Source: Periplaneta americana (Eukaryota; Arthropoda; Insecta; Blattodea; Blattidae). Taken from it: DNA of 64,000 nucleotides. Of this stretch, positions 9,530-20,945 are shown in pieces (within the stretch, counting starts at the first letter, position 1; every line of letters starts with the position of its first letter). The stretch covers positions 108,751,834 to 108,815,833 of the forward strand of contig NC_091127.1 of NCBI RefSeq assembly GCF_040183065.1, read 5' to 3'. The notes below the pieces were generated by a model. The model was not told the origin of the DNA and did no database searches. It was given only the letters and a program-made list of their open reading frames with translations. Both the position numbers and the translations under genes were made by a program.

Positions 9530-11160
9530 TTCAACTGAGCGGTGGTGCACTAACCAGGACTTGATGTAAGGTAGAGCATTCCATGTAGAAAGTGGTGGTC
9601 ATAGCATTAAATCCTCTTTCACATTCAGCCATGCTGTATGGAATAGTGGTTACCGCATTCAACAAAGGGACTAATGAAACAGGAATATTCTTCCTTCCTA
9701 CATCGAAATATTCCCAAAATCCATTTAAAATGGATCGCACATTGTCAAAGCAGAATCTTGTGCACATTCTTCTTATATTTTCTTCGCCATCTCGTATATT
9801 TCCTTTTTCATCTTCAGGCCATGTATCTGGATTTAAAATGTCAATATTTGCTCATAACTTTCAGTCTCATGATTGCCACCTTTACGTTTTAGATGTGAAG
9901 CAACGGTGGTACAGCAATGCCTTAGAAGGTTATTAATAATACTCGAAAGGAACTGAAGCCTATCAATACTTACTATTCTTTTATTATTCGTCAATGAAAT
10001 TTCTAGATAATGCATACTTCTTGATGCTTTCTCGGCTTCTGTTTCTTTTTCTCCTAGTTTTTCTTCAGTGACTCTATGTACCGAATTGTTCTTTTAATTA
10101 ATTTGTCCACACGACTTACTGTGCAAGTTCGCTCTTGAAGTTGTAGAGACAAGTTTTTCAGTTCTTCCAAAACATCATGTACTATTAATGCTTGGTCCTT
10201 CAGGAACTCAACAGATTCCATGCGTTTATATAGTCCTGTAAATTTTATTATTTCATTAACTGTTCGTTTAGGATTAGAAGCTGCTTCTCTGAAATAGATA
10301 ATTAATGCTAAATATGCATTCCACACTGCAGACACAGATCTAAAACTGCTAGCAACCCAACGACAATCAAGGACTCTTCCAATTTTAGTTAATTCAACAC
10401 TCAGCCCTGAGGTTACTGTTTGCAACTCTGCCATATTTTTTGGTGATTGACTAAACAAGGCATAAATTGTGTCAATGTAATTTTAAAGCCATTAATGGCA
10501 TTCATATCTGATATAGAGTCATGAACAGCTAACTCCAAATGGCAGTACCAAATAATAATATTGGGTTGTTGCAATTTATTCTGAAGCAATTTCCCAACAC
10601 CAGAGGATCTACCAACACTTGCACCATCACATACAAAGCAAATCAGATTTCTTTGACGGTAACTTTCAGTGAAACCATGTGAGAAAAGGCATTTAAGAAG
10701 TTCACTTGTAATTGTTTCAGCATTTTGATTTGGAAGACTAATTAATTCAAGAAATATAACTTCGTCTGTACCATGCATGGAAGTTTTAATATACACCATT
10801 AAAGCAGATTACTTGTCCAATTCATCTATTAATACTGAAACTTTATGGGCAGCACCTGTAAGTTCTGATATCAGTCTCTTTTTAAATTATAATGCAATGT
10901 GTTTGATTATTTCAGTCGCACTGTAACAGGAATGAAGAGTTACTCCAACATTGAGTCCGTTTTTCTTTTGCAATTGAATTAAATGTTCATGGTCAGAGAA
11001 TAGTCGATCTTTTTGAACTAAGTAATAAGCAGTGTTAAAATTTTCTGTCGCATTTATATGATGCTCTTTTTGTTGCAATGTTAAGCTTTCTAACTGTGAT
11101 ATCCTAGACTAGTTTAAAATTGCATTTGCTGTATGCTATAGATGCCTGATGGGCAAAAAT
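9530..11160 (-). pseudogene. Dead hAT transposase, KIAA1586-like type
   Basis: Minus-strand pieces run in order from about 11160 to 9530. They show LQLQKKNGLNVGVTLHSCYS-like N-terminal sequence, then a catalytic-core block with CFVCDGASVGRSSGVGKLL and IIIWYCHLELAVHDSI. A helical region follows, then the hAT dimerisation signature IPYSMAECERGFNAM near 9605-9650. At least three frame breaks separate the pieces (near 10800, 10430 and 9900). The motif order matches the hAT proteins annotated in animals as KIAA1586-like. The element cannot encode an active enzyme. Confidence 0.7.
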
Positions 11161-11384
11161 TTTTGTTCTTAAAGATTTCAATTGCTGTTTTTTTCTGTGT
11201 CATTAAATGTAATTGTGCAATTCACTTATTCATTACTAAGAGATAATCCTTGAGTTTTGTGAAGTCCCAGGCAGTGGCGGCTGAAGCCACTTTGTCTGAG
11301 TAGTGCCATAACATTCAAGTCAGAAACGAAAAGTAATGACAATATATCATTTTATATCGTGAATATTTTATACAAATGATGATC

Positions 11385-11450
<66 letters not shown>

Positions 11451-11451
11451 G
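11385..11451. repeat. (AAT)n microsatellite
   Basis: About 22 units of AAT/ATA. Confidence 0.95.
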
Positions 11452-12189
11452 GCCTAGTAATAAATTAATATAATAAATTCAAGGATAAGGTAAAGAACAG
11501 CCAAAACTTGGTTTGATTTTGAGTGCTACGAACAGAGAAAAGAAATTATCAAACTCCTGTACAGATCACAGACAGACATCTTCGAGGCATATCTAAATCT
11601 CTATGCAGAGCAATAGCGGCCAGTGACCGAAATCCTCAGTGAGGCCAGATGCAACTAGTTTAAGTGCCTCCTATAGGAAATGTTTATCCATATTAATTAT
11701 TATTGTTATTATATTATTAATATAATTATTACTGTATTATTATTATTATTAAAAATAATACTGTCACTTACAAAATAAATTGTTGTGCTGTGAGTTTGTT
11801 TCAGTGATTGTGTGAGTGTGATGAAGCAACCCATATTATGCTCAGCTGAAGAAATATATGTTGAAATTCGCCTGGAAATATTTTTCAGATCGCTGAAGCT
11901 CTCAGTAGACACACTGCTCCTTTCTTTCTTTCCTTTGATAGCAACAAACAAGGTTTATTTTTATTTAAGATTGTTTTGCACCACATTACTACTTAACCAT
12001 TTAGGTTGCCCATATCACGATGCAATAGAAACATGTGTTTTAAGATTATCTGTCAGAAAAATTGTCAGCGATGGCGTAGGCATCTTGGTAGGCTATATCT
12101 TTATTTAAAACTTCCTTTCTTTCAATATCATTTCTTTTCGAAAAAGAACACTCTAACAATGGATTAACTAGGCCTACATCATCATTATT

Positions 12190-12454
12190 GTCCACACCTG
12201 TGGAGTAACAGTTAGCGCGTCTGGCCGCGAAACCAGGTGGCCCGGGTTCGATTTTCAGTAGGGGAAAGTTACCTGGTTGAGGTTTTTCAGGAGTTTTCCC
12301 TCAACCCATTATGAGCAAATGCTGGGTAACTATCAGTGCTGGACCCTGGACTCACTTCACTGGCATTAACACCTTCATCTCATTCAGACACTAAATAACC
12401 TAAGATGTTGATAAAACGTCGTAAAATAACCTATTAAAATAAAAGAAAAAATAA
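12190..12454 (+). mobile_element. tRNA-derived SINE (family B), 12-bp target duplication
   Basis: The element is flanked by perfect copies of ATCATCATTATT (12178-12189 and 12455-12466). Its head has an A-box region (GTAACAGTTAGCGCG) and a B-box (GGGTTCGATTTTC). The body runs CCTCAACCCATTATGAGCAA to an A-rich AAAATAAAAG tail. A second, minus-strand copy is at 57468-57728. I recall this family as abundant in cockroach DNA. Confidence 0.85.
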
Positions 12455-13352
12455 ATCATCATTATTTTTCGCATCTATTTCTGTTTATATTTTCCCGAAA
12501 CATAACAACATTGAACCACACTCACAACTGTACTACGAAGTACAATAGTACAACATCCTCACTTGAGTCATAAACTAAAACATAAGGGTAGAGAACAGTG
12601 TGGGTCTCTGCCTGCTAAACAGCGGGAATTTTTATGTTATTTATGGTCTATTTAGGAAGACAAGTCACCACTGCTATACCCACCCCATTCCACCCAATAG
12701 ACCGGTCCATGGATGGGAGGAGTGAAAGCTGACCAGACCACGACCAGACGAATTGTGCCTCAGCTACACCATTTCAAGTGCAACCTCAAAGCCCGCGAAA
12801 ACATATGAAATGCAGAAACCAGACTCGGCACAAGTGATCCAGACCTCATATATGTTTATTTTAATTTTCTTTCTACAAAATTTATGTAAACATTTAATAT
12901 TGCAAAATTCATGTAGGAGAGTATACTGAGTCCTTCTGGGCTACCTCCAATGGGAGGCAGTTATTACCTTACCTTACCTTTAACTGCAAAACAGGTCTAT
13001 ATCCATCACAATGTTTTCAAATACTTTTACAGCGATATATACTTAATTCAAATGACTAATATATTATATAAAAACACAAAATTTGATTTCAATTAAGCCA
13101 AGTGACTGAAGCCTGGCTTCACTTGCCTCAGTCAATCAGCTGCCACTGATGCAGAGAAAAGTAAAGCATATTAAAGAAAAGCTGCTAAAGATAGGAAACT
13201 AATTTCATTGAAGAAAAGGGACAAGTCCAAGCTCAAAATAGAGCTGATAAGCATATCGGAAGTAAGTGCAGCCATCCTCAAGGCAAGAGACAAAAAGCAG
13301 CCGGACGGTTTGCAATTTGTAATGAATTATCTCAAGAAAATGTTAGATCAAT

Positions 13353-13554
13353 TGAAGTGTCAGCTGGAACAATGTTGTAAGTTACAAAATTTTCATTCAG
13401 CATGTTTCCGTGTAATAATGTTGTATGTCATGTTACCTTGCTATACTCCTTGGCTTGCAACTGTCCATCAATACAGTACGTGAAATTTGTCCACTCAAAA
13501 GTTTGCTACCCTCATAAGAACAACGTTGTACACATTTTTGCAGCCGACGCTTCA
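13353..13554 (-). mobile_element. MITE with TGAAGCGTCGGCTG termini (copy 2)
   Basis: The 202-bp element is the same family as 7534-7783 in opposite orientation. The left end is TGAAGTGTCAGCTGGAACAA and the right end reads CAGCCGACGCTTCA. No ORF. Confidence 0.65.
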
Positions 13555-14390
13555 ATTATTATTGCCTCCTTTCTGGGCCGATCTATTAAACACATACAAC
13601 CAATTTTAATGTGTATAATAATATATTATTTTTGTATTTTTATGTTATTGTATTGTGATGACGAACAAAAATACAACGAACTTGTGCATAAACCTATATA
13701 GGCCTACTTGTTAATGAAGCAGACTAAAGTAGCTAAAAGGTATGGTTTACACAGTCAACACTTGCAACATTCATAAAGAAACGCAAGGAAATAGAGGGCA
13801 GTGTCGCAAGTGGTAAAATTAATCCTGTATATAAGTGTTTAAAAACTGTGATAGCAAAAGACGTTGACAATGTTACATTTGAAATGGTTTAATGTCTGAT
13901 TGTGTTTGAAGCAACAGCTAAGAAACACATTCATTGCTGAAAACCTTAAAACCAAGACAAAAGTACAATTACTGGTAGTACTGATTTTTTTAAACACATA
14001 CCTGAATGTTAAATGAAGGTAATGAAATGGTGAGTAAATGTTATTGTATGTAATGTTGTTTTATAGTACCTACTTATTTTTATTATATTCTCTTTCAGAA
14101 TAATATATGAAGATATGTCAAAGTTCATATCCTCTCAATACTGTCAACATTAACTCAGAAAATTTTTGTACTGAAGTATATATTGAGAACAAATCATCAT
14201 CCCCCCCCCCCTTAAGCTTCATAAAGGATTCGAATGAAATGTTAAAATTCACTTGTATGTGTCCCAAGCAAATAACCCCAAATCACTGAAAAGGAAGAAG
14301 AAAAAAAAAAAAAAAAAAAAAAAAAAAACTAGTAGAAAATTGTGCAACTAGAGACAGAGGAGTGCAATGTTGGAAACTACTCTGTACTGT
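13555..14390. other. AT-rich stretch, nothing recognised
   Basis: It contains a C-run (about 14202) and an A-tract of about 40 bases (14288-14328). No domain or repeat end is supported. Confidence 0.5.
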
Positions 14391-14394
14391 GAGA

Positions 14395-14475
14395 AGTGTA
14401 GGACAGCAAAAATGCTATTACTTTATTGTCAGATGCAAGGCGTTAAACAACAGCAGCAGTATGAACAACAACATT
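14395..14475 (+). mobile_element. LINE 3'-end fragment
   Basis: One frame reads NAITLLSDARR followed by a stop and AACAACAGCAGCAG. This matches the C-terminus and CAA-type tail of the LINE family at 39054-40235 (MTLLSNAWH, stop). Only the last tens of codons remain. Confidence 0.5.
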
Positions 14476-15170
14476 GTGTAGTGTATTGTGATGGAATGGG
14501 AATGTAAAACTCTTACTATTATTTATAAAGTCTATATAAAACCAGGGTCATTCCATACAACATTTTAAAATTTGTAACATCAAGTTCTGGATTTTTTCAA
14601 TATTCTAGTAAATGAATGTCATAATAATAAATAGTTAAATGGCCTAATATGAACTTCATATCTCCAGTGGTTGAAAAGTAATGAAGGGTGAAATATTCTG
14701 GGAGTTGATATGTAGACTGTTGTTAAAAATATTATTAAAATGACATGCTTCATTGTATCAACGTACAAATTGTGCCAATACAATGATGACTCTATATATT
14801 TAAACTTACTTCTGAGTTATTATGGATTTTTACTTCGGGCATGTATTAAAACTTACAGTAAAATAAAGAAATGTTAATATTTTCAAATTGAATATTTTTT
14901 TTACCATACTCTATTTTTTATGGTGAGATAAACAATTTCTTAATCTATTACAGAAATTTTATGATGGGGACTCTAATACTTCGGGAAATATTAAATAAAC
15001 CAGAATTGCAAATGTTGTCATTAAGGATCAAAGTCGCGTGCAGTGTATTATGTCACGCGCTCATACCAGACACCCACACGTGTGTTTAGCGATCGATATG
15101 ACAAATGCCAGATGTTGCGACATCCGCTCAACAGTATGCTAATAGATTCCACGTGAGTGTTTTTTTCCTG
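14476..15170. other. AT-rich stretch, nothing recognised
   Basis: No open frame of note and no terminal repeats found. Confidence 0.5.
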
Positions 15171-15177
15171 TTATAAT

Positions 15178-15292
15178 CTCAGCGCAACTTTTTCCCTTCA
15201 GTTTAGAGGGTGATTCTGTTCTGTTTCTGTCAGTGTAACTTTTTCCCTTCAGTTTAGACGGCGATTTTGATCTGGTCTGTCATTGTAAGTTG
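15178..15292 (+). repeat. Two tandem copies of a unit of about 55 bp
   Basis: The core AACTTTTTCCCTTCAGTTTA occurs at about 15186 and again at about 15237, each followed by a similar GGTGATT or GGCGATT stretch. It lies just upstream of the decayed coding block. Confidence 0.6.
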
Positions 15293-15304
15293 TAAGTGTT
15301 CAAT

Positions 15305-16560
15305 ATGCCTAAATTAAAGACGAAAAGTTGGAGTCATCTGTGGTGTTGCAACACTTTCGGACTTTAAAAACATTCGTCACAAGTCTGTAAAAGAAAAGTC
15401 ACAAGTAGCATGTGTAAAAAGGTCCCGCATTTAGTGGTAGGTGATGCTATTTGAGAACGCTTTTGCCATCAGATTTCAAAAATTGAAATAATTAGTGAAG
15501 TTGCTGGGACTGAAAGTAAGGTCGACAAATCAACAAGCAAAGAAGGTTTACAAACAGAGGCGGGTAATTCAACAAGTGAAGAAGCATATGCTCCTGAATG
15601 TAAGGAACTATAAATGTATCTATCAGAAATATTGACGTCATTGTTACAGAGAAGTTTAGTACAAGGAATGGACGACAACTGACAGGGCCAATATGATTTT
15701 AGTGAAAAGTGACTGTGTAAATTTCATTAATAACTTCATTGGTTAGCTTAAAAAATTCAAGATACTGTACACAACTTCATTGCAAAGTCCCAAGGAAATT
15801 ATTGAAAGTAGCTGAAAAATGAAATAAAGCCCGGTGAGTTCATTATCATTGGTGATTTTTCAGAAAATTACAGTTTCATTATTCAGCATGCTACACAAGG
15901 TCATCACTGGAGTACTTCTCAAGCAACAATACACCCATTCACAGTATATTACAGAAATTCAGTTGGTGGTAATTTAGAGAACCTTTGGTTTTCAGTAATT
16001 TCGGAATGCTTAGTTCACAATAGTGCAACAGTTCATGTTTTTGAAGGAAAATGATAGGACATCTGAAACAAATACATACCGAAATATCTCAAATATATGA
16101 TTTCTGTGAATGTGCAGCTAGCGAATACAAGAACGAAAAAACTCCGTTAATCTACTCATTCATGAACATGATTTTCAAATACCTGCAGAGTGGCATTTCT
16201 TTGGAACTAGACACGGTAAAGGGCCCAGTGACAGTGTAAGGGGTACAATGAAGCGACTCACTGAAAAGCCAAGAACTCTAATTTCAACTCGTAAAGGACT
16301 GTATGATTGGTTAAAATCCAATATATAGGATATCATTGTGTCATTCACATCCATTGAAAAACATGAAGAAGTAGTTACAAAATCTAAATCCTCAAAGATT
16401 TGCCGGCCTCAAGACTGTTCCTGGAACAAGAAGTGTTCACTGTGTGGTTCTAGTTAATGGAAAGTTAGCAATAAAACCCTATTCTGCTTCATCAGAAGTA
16501 CCGAAACTAGTTGAAATCATACGATGAAAGAGTAATTATATGCTGTGGTGAAGTTTTAAT
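15305..16560 (+). pseudogene. Decayed transposon-like gene with EWHFFGT-HGKGP block
   Basis: Starting near ATGCCTAAATTAAAGACG, broken plus-strand frames give IIIGDFSENYSFIIQHATQG, HHWSTSQATIHPF, SVISECLVHNSATVHVF and IYDFCECAASEYKN. EWHFFGTRHGKGPSDSVRG, RKGLYDWL and a PGTRSVH ending follow. I recall a widespread insect/cnidarian protein family with this EWHFFGT-HGKGP signature that behaves like a repeat, but I cannot name it. There are at least six stops or shifts. It ends just before a LINE fragment. Confidence 0.5.
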
Positions 16561-16624
16561 AATAGCAAATCTTAAAAAGAAAAAAACGATTATAAAACCG
16601 AAGTCTTTAATTACTTACAGGAGC

Positions 16625-16895
16625 TGTCAAATCTATTCCAATACTTGCAATGCAACTAATAGTTCACAAGTCTCTTATTGAATTTGAGCTAGAAAAGGAT
16701 GCTATTATTCATTACGAAAAATTGATTAGACTTTCATTGAGCAATTGGGAATTAGGAAATTTCGTAGTTAACTAAATCTCAGGAAAGCTTTCTCTCTAAA
16801 GTACATGAAATTAAGAAAAAGATACATCCCCCAACAAGTAAAGAAACTCATTCATAATTTAAGAGGCATATTGGTCCGACAAGTTAGCATATAAA
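16625..16895 (+). pseudogene. LINE relic, left half (split by a Penelope-like insertion)
   Basis: Frames read KDAIIHYEKLIRLSLSNWEL and a KVHEIKKKIHPP-like segment, aligning with the region just before RNase H in the copy at 39054-40235. The sequence resumes at about 20946. Confidence 0.6.
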
Positions 16896-17795
16896 TGAAA
16901 TAAGTATAATAATCCTTCAATAACTGTCGTTTTAACCTAATAAATAATACAAGATATTACATTAGGTCATTACACAATCAAATATGACTAGTGCTTTCGC
17001 CAATTAAATGGCATATTCAGGTCTAATTAGCATATGGTAATGCTTTAAGCATAAAGACGTAGGTAAAAAGCAACATAATAAAATATGACGAATTGCATGA
17101 TGTGAGATAATTAAAACAATATTATATGAATGACTGTACAATCACGAAATAATGTAATAATAATCACTTGAAAGGCGTAGTGGTTATAGTGATTGAACCT
17201 CATATAGAGTCTAGATGTTAAAATACAGAATCCATGCATTAAATAGAAGGCTGCAAAAACATGTGTGCAGCTTAGAAGCATGAAGATGACATGGTTAAAA
17301 TGGGTAGAAATGTTGCATCCCAACTTGAGATTCACTTTTGAACGCGAAACCAACAGATCCATTAATTTTCTAGATTTGAAAATTACTACGATATTTATAG
17401 AAAGCCCACGAATACTACTCATACCATTCATAATCAATCTAGTCACCCTCAGTGTCATAAACATAGCACTTTCACATTTATAATTGATAGATTACTGAAA
17501 GTTCCCCTTTCTAAGAAAAATTATCTGAAAGAATACAAATATATAGTTGGGCTTGCAATAGAAAATGGTTTTAACAAGAAAATGATAGATAAACTTCTTT
17601 CCAAAAGGAAATCCCTCCTAAATAAGAAATCAGATACCACACTTACTGCTTTAACAGATAATAAAAAACCTAAATATTGGAATGTAATGTCTTTCTATAA
17701 TAATGTGTCCTATAAGTTACTTAACTTTTTGAAGAAAGAAAATGTAAAGGTCACCTTCAAAACTGGTAACAAACTTAATAATGTTATCCCTAATA

Positions 17796-18417
17796 GGTTT
17801 GTTTAAGATGATAAGGAGTTTTCTTCCGACCAAATTCCGTTCACCAAAATTTCTAGTAGCGCAAAACTTTGCAAATTGTCATAAGTAAAAATTTCTCAGA
17901 CAGGGCTTCGGAGTAGCACAACTGCTAGTTTTCACGCAATCTGGCAACCCTGTGACATTGGACAGGCATAGGCAGAGTTATGGTGGGGGGGCATGAGGGC
18001 ACTGCCCCCAGAACTTCCCTGAACTCTATTTTTTTAATAACGTCAGAAAATAGTGAATTCAAAATATCTTTTTTTGCTTTTGTTTAAGATCAAGTTCCTG
18101 CCTAGGACTCGCGTTATGGAATTCGCGCTGGTTCAGGTCCTCATGGGAGAAGAAATTTCGGCCAGTGTATGGGACCGGTGCCCACCCAGCATCGTGATGC
18201 ACTTGGGGAGCTACGATAGGTAGCGAAATCCGGTTGCGAATGCCAGCTATAACGGCTGGGGGGATCATCGTGCTAACCACACGATACTTCCATTCTGGTT
18301 GGATGATCGTCCACCTCTGCTTCGATATGTGGGCGTGAGGCCAGCAGCCAGCTGGTCGGTCTAGGCCCTTCACGGGCTGTAGCGCCACGGATTATTATTA
18401 TTATTATTATTATTTTA
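17796..18417 (+). mobile_element. Chimeric SINE insertion (family D plus unknown 5' part), 12-bp duplication
   Basis: TTATCCCTAATA occurs at 17784-17795 and 18418-18429, bounding 622 bp inserted in the Penelope-like ORF. The right 330 bp is a SINE: it starts in the tRNA-like head at CCTAGGACTCGCG, has a decayed B-box GGTTCAGGTCC, and ends in an ATT tail. The left 290 bp is unrelated and unidentified, ending in a G-run and a TTTGTTTAAGAT word that also occurs at its start. A fuller minus copy of the SINE is at 37634-37973. Confidence 0.7.
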
Positions 18418-18469
18418 TTATCCCTAATAATATTTGTAACTCTGATAAATACGCTAGTGGTGGAGTATA

Positions 18470-18649
18470 GGGGAGAGTCGGGTAGTATCGGACAGTGAGT
18501 TTCTTTCATCTACCACACGATGATAGTACCTGATTGACATGGTTACATTTCTGTGATGTTGCATAGAGAAACGTAACCATGTCATTCAGGTACTACCATA
18601 TACTGGTAGATGAAAGAAACGCACTGTCCGATACTACCCGACTCTCCCC
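18470..18649. mobile_element. Near-perfect palindromic MITE, TA target
   Basis: The 180-bp element begins GGGGAGAGTCGGGTAGTATC and ends with its reverse complement. The arms pair over nearly the whole length (about 85 bp each) with a small loop near 18560. TA lies at 18468-18469 and 18650-18651. Excising it with one TA rejoins the Penelope ORF as GVYMLHC. The TA target suggests mobilisation by a Tc1/mariner-type transposase. Confidence 0.8.
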
Positions 18650-19594
18650 TACATGCTGCATTGTAAGAACTGCACACAGAAATATATTGGCCAAACTAAA
18701 AGAAATTTCAAAACTAGATATTCAGAACATAAAGCAGATTGACGTAATAGATCAAAATTCGCATCCCACTTAATAGAGAATAACCATGAACTTCAAAAAA
18801 TGTCAGATGCTTTACAAATTTTAAAACCTATCAACAACAGGAATATCAATTTAGTTGCAGAAGAATTTTACATAGCTACATTTCTTGGTAATAATATTTC
18901 TTTACTTAATGAACAACTACCTAATTCTAACAACTCTTTATTCAAATTGGCCAATAGGAGCTCTTCTTACTGCAACACGTACCCCTCTCCACTTACATCA
19001 TGATGTGGTTCTTTCATATGTCAATGCACCAGTCAACATCACGCAACTGCCCATGAAACATCGGTTCTTCCTACAGGTTCAAATTTTGTAAGTTTTTCTA
19101 TCGCTAGATAACTTCCTTTTGCTCCGTATATGTTACTTTTCTTACTTAAACACTTTTTTTTATTGATTCTTACAGATTCATAACATGCTGCCCATTTTTT
19201 GCGTCGTGATGACTGCTGCATCATTTTTACCCATTTTAACCATGTCATCTTCATACTTCTAAGCTGCACACATGTTTTTGCAGCCTTCTATTTAATGCAT
19301 GGATTCTGTATTTTAACATCTAGACTCTATATGATGTTCAATCACTATAACCACTATGCCTTTCAAGTGATTATTATTACATTATTTCGTGATTGTACAG
19401 TCATTCATATAATATTGTTTTAATTATCTCACATCATGCAATTCGTCATATTTTATTATGTTGCTTTTTACCTACGTCTTTATGCTTAAAGCATTACTGT
19501 ACCATATGCTAATTAGACCTGAATATGCCATTTAATTGGCGAAAGCGCTAGTCATATTTGATTATGTAATGACCTAATATAATTTCTTGTATTA

Positions 19595-20890
19595 CAGTAG
19601 CATACAAATTAATCCGAAGACGACATATTTTTACATTTTCTGTCATTGTTGGCCTCACAGCTGCTCATACCGCTTTAATTGACATCTGTAGTACGTGTAA
19701 TTCCATTGTTGAAGGTCTGTCGTTATTTTTTTTATAATATGTGACATTTTGCCTGTCGTTTTATACTTATAAGCATTTCAGTTGTGTTGAAGACTTAATA
19801 CTGCAATCCTGTGTACATTCTGTCGTCTTCACAAATGGATACAACTCCACGAAAACGGTCTAAAATTATAACATTAGCAGAGCATTTTTCTATGACATAG
19901 AGGCAAATTGCTGCAGAATGTCACATCGGTTTGGCTACTGTTAATTCGATCATAAAACGATACAGGGAGACTGGATCCATCACACCCCAGAAAAAAGGAA
20001 ACTATAGCCAGAAAAGGAAGACTTCATCTGCAGATGATCGTTTAATTGTCAGGAAAAGTAAATTAAATCCTAGACTAACTGCTGTCGACTTAACCCGCGA
20101 GTTAATGACTACCACTGGGGCGAATATTCACGTCACAACAGTGCGGCGTAGGCTTTTGGAAGCTGGACGAAGGGCTCGTAAGCCTATTAAGCAGCAACTG
20201 CTAACCCCTGTTACGTGCAAAAAACTTTTAATGTGGGCAAAATTACATCAACACTGGACAGTGAATGACTGGAAGAATGTACTTTTTTCCGATGAGTCTC
20301 ATTTCGAGGTCCACGGCCACCGTGTTTCTTACATACGGAAAGGATCCGAAAAAGTAACAGCAGCTCATCTCCAACAAGCACTCAAATACCCCCCTAAAGT
20401 AACGTTTTGGGGTTGTTTTACACATGAAGGGCCTGGAGCATTAATACCTATCAAGGGAATGATGAATTCTGACAAATATATTCACTTATTGGAAACCAGA
20501 ATCGTATCCCAGCTGCAAAAATCATTTCCGGATGGCAGAGGTGTGTTCCAACAAGAAGAATATTCAAGTACTCCCCTGGCCAGGCAACTCACCCGACATC
20601 AACCCCATTGAGAACTTGTGGTCAATTTGCAAAAGAAGAATGCAAAAAATGGATTGTTCTACAAAGGAGAAGATGATTTCTGCCCTCATTGGTGTATGGT
20701 TTCGCGATGAAGAAATGAAGAATATTTGTGGGAAATTAGTGAAATCCATGCCAAATCGTCTCAGAGCTGTTATTAGGAACAAGGGAGGCCACATAGATTA
20801 CTGAGGTATGTCTTAGATCCTTTTTTTTTATCCTGTTTGAGTGTTTTTGCATAAGTAATTACGTTGTTCGGATTAATTTGCACGCTACTG
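19595..20890 (+). mobile_element. Tc1-type DNA transposon, TA target
   Basis: The terminal repeats are CAGTAGCATACAAATTAATC at the left and, reverse-complemented, CAGTAGCGTGCAAATTAATC at the right. TA lies at 19593-19594 and 20891-20892. It is 1296 bp long. The matching arm of the Penelope element (16936-16953) preserves the unoccupied site, confirming a TA duplication. Confidence 0.85.
19834..20804 (+). pseudogene. Tc1-like transposase, inactivated
   Basis: The start reads MDTTPRKRSKIITLAEHFS, followed by an in-frame TAG just before the helix-turn-helix. From about 19931 the frame is open through TVRRRLLEAG, the first catalytic Asp in LFSDESHFEV, and KVTFWGCF. After VFQQ a deletion of about 40 bp removes the second catalytic Asp block (normally QQD-x-x-PCH) and shifts the frame. 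The rest, VLPWPGNSPDINPIENLW with the catalytic Glu, lies in another frame (20532-20804) and ends GGHIDY. It is non-functional because of the stop and the missing Asp. Confidence 0.85.
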
Positions 20891-20945
20891 TATTTATTAG
20901 GTTAAAAAGACAGTTATTGAAGGATTATTATACTTACTGTATTTC

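Larger units (their letters stand above)
11274..13150. mobile_element. hAT-like terminal-inverted-repeat element carrying a SINE
   Basis: The left end CAGTGGCGGCTGAAGCCACT and the right end (reverse complement CAGTGGCAGCTGATTGACTG) share a hAT-like CAGTGGCGG terminus. I cannot find a good 8-bp duplication (flanks GTCCCAGG and ATGCAGAG). The interior holds an AAT microsatellite, AT-rich sequence and the SINE at 12190-12454. No transposase is visible. The 80-codon minus frame at 11951-11709 shows no known domain. Confidence 0.45.
17321..18985 (+). pseudogene. Penelope-like reverse transcriptase end plus GIY-YIG endonuclease
   Basis: The 5'-truncated ORF starts in the reverse transcriptase C-terminal region (FTFERETNRSINFLDLKI, 17330-17382). 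It continues through IDRLLKVPLSKKNY and KKPKYWNVMSFYNNVSY, then a GIY-YIG nuclease (YMLHCKNC, then KYIGQTKRNFKTRYSEH, about 18652-18735), and ends NRSSSYCNTYPS. Penelope-like elements use this pairing to nick DNA and prime reverse transcription. A frameshift lies near 17400, a stop falls after SEHKAD, and two insertions split it. Removing the insertions on their target duplications restores continuity at both points. Confidence 0.75.
16900..20945 (+). mobile_element. Penelope-like element with inverted terminal copies
   Basis: The left 410 bp (16900 to about 17315) is an inverted copy of the 3' region (about 19225-19594 plus 20893-20945). Between them lies the 3' half of a Penelope-like ORF. 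Such elements often carry partial, inverted copies at their starts. The element contains three younger insertions: a SINE composite (17796-18417), a MITE (18470-18649) and a Tc1 element (19595-20890). It interrupts a LINE relic. Confidence 0.75.

Noticed and set aside
11709-11951. 80-codon minus frame as a gene
   Set aside because: No domain; lies in AT-rich sequence next to microsatellites inside a hAT-like element.
12190-12300. tRNA gene
   Set aside because: Polymerase III boxes belong to a SINE with a target duplication, not to a cloverleaf.
18059-18388. 109-codon minus frame
   Set aside because: It is the antisense of a SINE. Such frames recur wherever the SINE is and do not indicate a gene.
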